Source: Actinomycetota bacterium
GTDB lineage: Bacteria; Actinomycetota; Acidimicrobiia; Acidimicrobiales; JAHWLA01
Assembly: GCA_019347595.1 (NCBI GenBank)
Contig: JAHWLA010000101.1
Span: forward strand, 1 to 9,051
Direction of reading: 5' to 3'
DNA length: 9,051 nt
The position numbers and the translations under genes are program-made. Below are positions 6,309-9,051 of this stretch, one piece after another. The notes under the pieces are model-generated. The model saw only the letters and a list, made by a program, of their open reading frames with translations, was not told where the DNA came from and did no database searches. The number at the start of each line of letters is the position of its first letter. Position 1 is the first letter of the stretch.

Positions 6309-6688
6309 TCCTCGTCGACACGTCGGCCTGGATCGAGTTCTTGCGCGACACCGGGTCGCCTGTGTGCGAGGAGGTCGACCGCCGGCTGGGCGGGCGCATC
6401 GCCGTGACCGACCCCGTGGTCATGGAGGTGTTGGCCGGGGCACGCCACGACGGCCACCTCCGGAATCTCCGCGGGTTGCTGAACCGAGCCACGCTGCTGC
6501 CCTGCGACTCCGCCGACTACGAGAGCGCTGCGTTGCTGTACCGAGCGTGCCGGGCCAACGGCGAGACCGTCCGCAAGCTGGTCGACTGCCTCATCGCCGC
6601 CGTGGCCATCCGGCACCGGACCCCCCTGCTGCACGCTGACGCCGACTTCGACGTCTTGACCCGTCACACCCCGCTCACTGTCGTCTGA
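6305..6688 (+). CDS. vapC: VapC-family PIN-domain ribonuclease toxin
   Basis: The product is a 127-residue PIN-domain endoribonuclease, expected to cleave RNA in a Mg2+-dependent way when freed from VapB. The acidic active-site residues are all present: Asp5 in ILVDTSAWIEF, Glu41 in VVMEVLAG, Asp94 in KLVDCLIAAVAI and Asp112 in LLHADADFD, with Asp114 and Asp116 nearby. It therefore looks intact and active. The GTG start overlaps the vapB stop (GTGA), the usual arrangement for coupled antitoxin and toxin. The RNA target cannot be inferred. The pair sits alone between lysS and a convergent oxidoreductase, flanked on both sides by long hairpins, consistent with an accessory insertion into an otherwise conserved block. 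Confidence 0.94.
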   Translation: MILVDTSAWIEFLRDTGSPVCEEVDRRLGGRIAVTDPVVMEVLAGARHDGHLRNLRGLLNRATLLPCDSADYESAALLYRACRANGETVRKLVDCLIAAVAIRHRTPLLHADADFDVLTRHTPLTVV

Positions 6689-6694
6689 CCCCGG

Positions 6695-6747
6695 CGAACG
6701 TGCGTACGAATCGCGCTGCGAAACAGCGCGATTCGTACGCAAGTTCG
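6695..6747. terminator. Long hairpin (E5) between convergent genes, probable bidirectional terminator
   Basis: Arms 6701-6718 and 6724-6741 are perfect 18-bp complements with a 5-nt loop (CGAAA). After one mismatch (6700/6742) the stem continues for 5 bp (6695-6699 with 6743-6747, CGAAC/GTTCG). It lies between the vapC stop at 6688 and the stop of the - strand oxidoreductase at 6761, so it can serve both transcripts. No T-tract is seen on either strand, which is common for terminators in high-GC actinobacteria. It shares only GAAC/GTTC ends with the other hairpins and may not belong to the same family. Confidence 0.75.
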
Positions 6748-6760
6748 AGGTTGGCGTCGC

Positions 6761-8119
6761 TCAGCCGAGGATGCCGAGGCCGGTGTCGCGTTTGCCTGCG
6801 GCGCGGTCGCGGGCGAACTGCTCCAGCATCTCGGCCAGCTCCGGGCTCTGCGTTCGGTCGGCCCACGCCCGGGGCATGGCCGGGAACGAGTAGTCGTCCC
6901 GCGGCAGCGCCGGCGCGTCGTCCACCCGTCGCGCCATCGCCGCCTCGACGACCGGCTCCAGCCGCCGGGCCTTGGCCGCCGCCCCCGCCTCCTCCCGCTC
7001 CCGGAACTCGGGCAGCACCTCCCGCCCGAACAGCTCCAGCGACTCCATGATGTGCTCGTGCCGGTTGTTGCCCGCCTGCGAGATGAAGATCACCTGGTCG
7101 ACGCCGGCCTCCTCGTAGCGGCGCAGGAACTCGCGGATCTGCTCGGGGGTCCCCACTGCGCCCCGCAGGCCCGACGTGTCGCCGCCCGCGATCTTGGCCC
7201 CCAGGCGCTCCTGCTCGATTGCGGCCGCCACCTCGGGCGAGAACCCCATCTCCTCCCGCCGCTCCTGGTACTCCCGCCACACGTCGGTCACGCCGGGCTG
7301 GTGGTCGCCGAAGATGTAGTAGTGCCCCAGTGAGTAGCCGAAGAAGTTGGCGCCCTCCAGCCCCCGGGCGATGGCGTCGTCCTCGTCGGCGGCGCACATC
7401 AGCGGCGTGACGCAGGCGATGTTGGCGTTGACCGCCTTGCCCACGGGCACACCCTTCTCCGCCAGCGTGCGGTGATAGTCGTCCACCCACGACCGCGCCT
7501 CCTCGGGGTCGATGAAGGCGAACGTCAGCGCCCCGATCCCCTTTTCGGCGGCCAGCAGGATGGTGTCGCGCCGCGAGCACGCCACCCACAACGGCGGGTG
7601 CGGCTTCTGGACCGGCTTGGGCACCACGTTACGGGGCGGCATCTTCACGAACTTCCCGTCGACACCGGTGAACGGCGCCTCGGTCATGCAGCGGACGGCG
7701 ACCTCGAGTCCCTCCAGCCACATCTCCCGCTTGAGCACGGGGTCGATCTGGAACCCGCCCAACTCGGCTTCCGACGACGACTCGCCCGTGCCGAACTCCA
7801 CCCGCCCGTTCGACACCAGGTCGAGCATGGCGATGCGCTCGGCCACCCGGGCCGGATGGTTGAACGCGGGCGGCGTCTGCACGATGCCGTGCCCCAGCCG
7901 GATGTCCTTGGTCCGCTGCGATGCGGCAGCGAGGAACACCTCGGGCGCGCTGGAGTGCGAATACTCCTCGAGGAAGTGGTGCTCGACCTCCCACACCACG
8001 TCGAAGCCGAGCCGGTCGGCCAGCTCCACCTGGTCGAGCGCCTCGTGGACGAGGCGCCGTTCGGCGTCTTCGTCCCACGGACGGGGCAACTGGTGCTCGT
8101 AGAAGATGCCGAACTTCAT
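6761..8119 (-). CDS. LLM class flavin-dependent oxidoreductase (luciferase-like monooxygenase)
   Basis: The 452-residue product begins MKFGIFYEHQLPRPW and continues with WEVEHHFLEEYSHSSAPEVFLAAASQRT, IRLGHGIVQTPPAFNHPARVAERIAMLDLVSNGRVEFGTG and PHPPLWVACSRRDT. This is the bacterial-luciferase TIM barrel of F420- or FMNH2-dependent oxidoreductases. The barrel ends near residue 372 (GTPEQIREFLRRYEEAGVDQVIFISQAGN, then the final helix). A further 80 residues or so, rich in Arg and Ala, form a C-terminal extension of unknown role. Whether the cofactor is FMN or F420, and the substrate, cannot be read from the sequence. ATG at 8119 is preferred to the more upstream ATG at 8155 because a TTGAAA-N17-TACAGT promoter ends 7 nt before it. 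It is divergent from an alpha/beta hydrolase with which it may share a catabolic pathway. Confidence 0.9.
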   Translation of the reverse strand: MKFGIFYEHQLPRPWDEDAERRLVHEALDQVELADRLGFDVVWEVEHHFLEEYSHSSAPEVFLAAASQRTKDIRLGHGIVQTPPAFNHPARVAERIAMLDLVSNGRVEFGTGESSSEAELGGFQIDPVLKREMWLEGLEVAVRCMTEAPFTGVDGKFVKMPPRNVVPKPVQKPHPPLWVACSRRDTILLAAEKGIGALTFAFIDPEEARSWVDDYHRTLAEKGVPVGKAVNANIACVTPLMCAADEDDAIARGLEGANFFGYSLGHYYIFGDHQPGVTDVWREYQERREEMGFSPEVAAAIEQERLGAKIAGGDTSGLRGAVGTPEQIREFLRRYEEAGVDQVIFISQAGNNRHEHIMESLELFGREVLPEFREREEAGAAAKARRLEPVVEAAMARRVDDAPALPRDDYSFPAMPRAWADRTQSPELAEMLEQFARDRAAGKRDTGLGILG

Positions 8120-8126
8120 GAGCCAA

Positions 8127-8155
8127 ACTGTAAACTCACGGGTATACACTTTCAA
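8127..8155 (-). promoter_or_regulatory. Promoter of the LLM oxidoreductase gene, apparently leaderless
   Basis: Read on the - strand, TTGAAA (8155-8150) and TACAGT (8132-8127) are separated by exactly 17 bases. These match the -35 and -10 boxes of the principal sigma factor well. The -10 box ends 7 nt before the ATG at 8119, so transcription should start at or next to the start codon. There is no room for a Shine-Dalgarno sequence. Confidence 0.65.
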
Positions 8156-8156
8156 C
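8145..8156 (+). promoter_or_regulatory. -10 box of the alpha/beta hydrolase gene, apparently leaderless
   Basis: TACACT (8145-8150) fits the TANNNT -10 pattern and is followed by 6 nt before GTG 8157, again the spacing of a leaderless transcript. The -35 position (about 8122-8127, GCCAAA) is poor. The box lies inside the -35/-10 spacer of the opposing oxidoreductase promoter, so the two probably cannot be occupied at the same time. Confidence 0.45.
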
Positions 8157-8957
8157 GTGCGGCTGCATTACGAGACCGTCGGTGAAGGCCCGCCTGTCCT
8201 CTTCGTGTCCGGCTGGTCGCAACCGGGACGCCATTGGGTGCGCTTCGCCGAGCGCCTGGCCGACACGTACACGTGCGTCCTGCCCGACAACCGGGAGTGC
8301 GGCCGCACCGGCCCCAGCCCCGAGCGCTTCACCGTCACCGACCTGGCCCACGACCTGCTGGCCGTGATGGACGAGCTGGGCCACCAGCGCTTCCGCCTGG
8401 TCGGCGTCTCGATGGGCGGCATGATCAGCCAGGAGATCGTCCGGCGGGCGCCTGACCGCGTGGTCGCCGCCGTCCTCGTCTCGACCCACGGCGGCTCGCC
8501 CACCTCCGTCCTGCCGCCCGACCCCATGGTGGTCATGCCCACGGGCACAACCCGCTACGAGATCCGCTACAACCTCTGGTCCCGCCTGGCAGGCCCCGGC
8601 TTTGCCCAGGCGCATCCCGAGGTCATCGCCGCGGAGGCCGAGGTCAACGCCGCCTACGAGATCACGCTCGACGGGGTGATCCGCCAACTCCAGGCCATCC
8701 AGCAGTGGGACGCGGGCGATGCGCTCGTGGGCATCGGCGTGCCCATGCTCCTCGCCCACGGCGACGCCGACCCGTTGGTGCCCTACGAGAACGGCGTGCG
8801 CCTGGCCGCCAAGCTCGGCGTGCCGCTGGTGACCTTCCCCGGCGTGGGCCACGGGGTGCCCTTCGAGCGGCCCGAGGAGCTCTTGGCCCTCATTCGAGGG
8901 TTCTTCCTAGCCCCCGGAGACGTCGTCGAGCAGTCCGTGGGCCAGCGCGCCGAGTGA
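8157..8957 (+). CDS. Alpha/beta hydrolase
   Basis: The 266-residue alpha/beta-hydrolase-fold protein has a complete catalytic triad: Ser85 in the nucleophile elbow GVSMGGM, an acid in HGDADPLVP (Asp205 most likely) and His232 in PGVGHGVPFE. The oxyanion segment reads FVSGWSQPG rather than the usual HG motif, and the strand after it reads LPDNRECGRTG. GTG 8157 is chosen because it follows a -10-like TACACT by 6 nt and still retains the first strand (VRLHYETVGEGPPVLFVSG). The in-frame ATGs at 8106 and 8118 lie in or against the start of the opposing gene. Substrate is unknown; esterase, lactonase or C-C hydrolase activity would all fit. The pairing with a flavin monooxygenase suggests oxidation followed by hydrolysis. 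The last 51 nt overlap a convergent gene. Confidence 0.88.
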   Translation: MRLHYETVGEGPPVLFVSGWSQPGRHWVRFAERLADTYTCVLPDNRECGRTGPSPERFTVTDLAHDLLAVMDELGHQRFRLVGVSMGGMISQEIVRRAPDRVVAAVLVSTHGGSPTSVLPPDPMVVMPTGTTRYEIRYNLWSRLAGPGFAQAHPEVIAAEAEVNAAYEITLDGVIRQLQAIQQWDAGDALVGIGVPMLLAHGDADPLVPYENGVRLAAKLGVPLVTFPGVGHGVPFERPEELLALIRGFFLAPGDVVEQSVGQRAE

Positions 8958-9051
8958 GCGGGCCATCGGCCCCTCGATCGGGCTGAGGGCATCGACGGCC
9001 GCATCCGCGTAGCGCCGGGCCACGGCCAGCGCCTGCTCGACCCCGCGGCCC
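8907..9051 (-). CDS. 3' end of a probable polyprenyl diphosphate synthase
   Basis: On the - strand, an open frame enters from the right edge of the window and ends at TAG 8909-8907, giving 47 residues: RGVEQALAVARRYADAAVDAL, then SPIEGPMARSLGALAHGLLDDVSGG. The first part resembles the C-terminal helices of trans-isoprenyl diphosphate synthases (farnesyl or geranylgeranyl diphosphate synthases), which typically read G-x-x-x-A-x-x-x-A-x-x-Y-x-x-x-A-x-x-x-L. The DDxxD motifs lie outside the window. Its 3' end overlaps the convergent hydrolase by 51 nt. The assignment rests on a short piece and could be wrong. Confidence 0.55.
   Translation of the reverse strand, partial: GRGVEQALAVARRYADAAVDALSPIEGPMARSLGALAHGLLDDVSGG

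Noticed and set aside
8106..8156. ATG 8106 or 8118 as the hydrolase start
   Set aside because: They fall in the opposing oxidoreductase start and upstream of the likely -10 box. The domain begins after GTG 8157.
1..9051. tRNA, rRNA, CRISPR array, prophage or complete insertion sequence
   Set aside because: No tRNA-like cloverleaf, no regularly spaced direct repeats, and no transposase, integrase or phage genes were seen on either strand.

Overview
The window is a high-GC bacterial chromosome segment, most likely from an actinobacterium. The gene order (DUF2520-like gene, panC, panD, then coaX and lysS) matches the conserved actinobacterial block known from Mycobacterium (Rv3603c to Rv3598c) and Streptomyces. 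The nadB-nadC pair placed inside it, the GTG starts and the apparently leaderless promoters also fit. A class such as Acidimicrobiia is plausible but cannot be fixed from the sequence alone.

Region 1 (1-5945, all + strand) is a cofactor and housekeeping cluster. It holds the tail of an upstream ORF, panC and panD (pantothenate/beta-alanine), nadB and nadC (de novo NAD), coaX (type III pantothenate kinase) and lysS (lysyl-tRNA synthetase). PanD and NadB both draw on aspartate. PanC, PanD and CoaX feed CoA, while NadB and NadC feed NAD; nadA is not in the window. panC/panD, nadC/coaX and coaX/lysS overlap or nearly touch and look translationally coupled.

Region 2 (5946-6760) holds a double inverted hairpin element, a vapBC toxin-antitoxin pair and a convergent hairpin. 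Region 3 (6761-9051) holds a luciferase-like flavin monooxygenase on the - strand, a divergently transcribed alpha/beta hydrolase, and the 3' end of a probable polyprenyl diphosphate synthase on the - strand that overlaps the hydrolase tail.

The most striking non-coding signal is a set of long hairpins, four of them with perfect or nearly perfect arms of about 21-24 bp, in every gap where neighbouring genes are neither coupled nor divergent: before panC, between panD and nadB, between nadB and nadC, after lysS, and after vapC. Three have arms ending in GTTCT/AGAAC, and the doublet after lysS carries the related GTTCC/GGAAC. The stem interiors differ. The first two sit where the stop and start codons would be expected. 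As a result panC is open in frame into the upstream ORF, and nadB has no normal ATG or GTG start at the expected place. I do not recognise these hairpins as a named family. Otherwise the genes are ordinary and well conserved.
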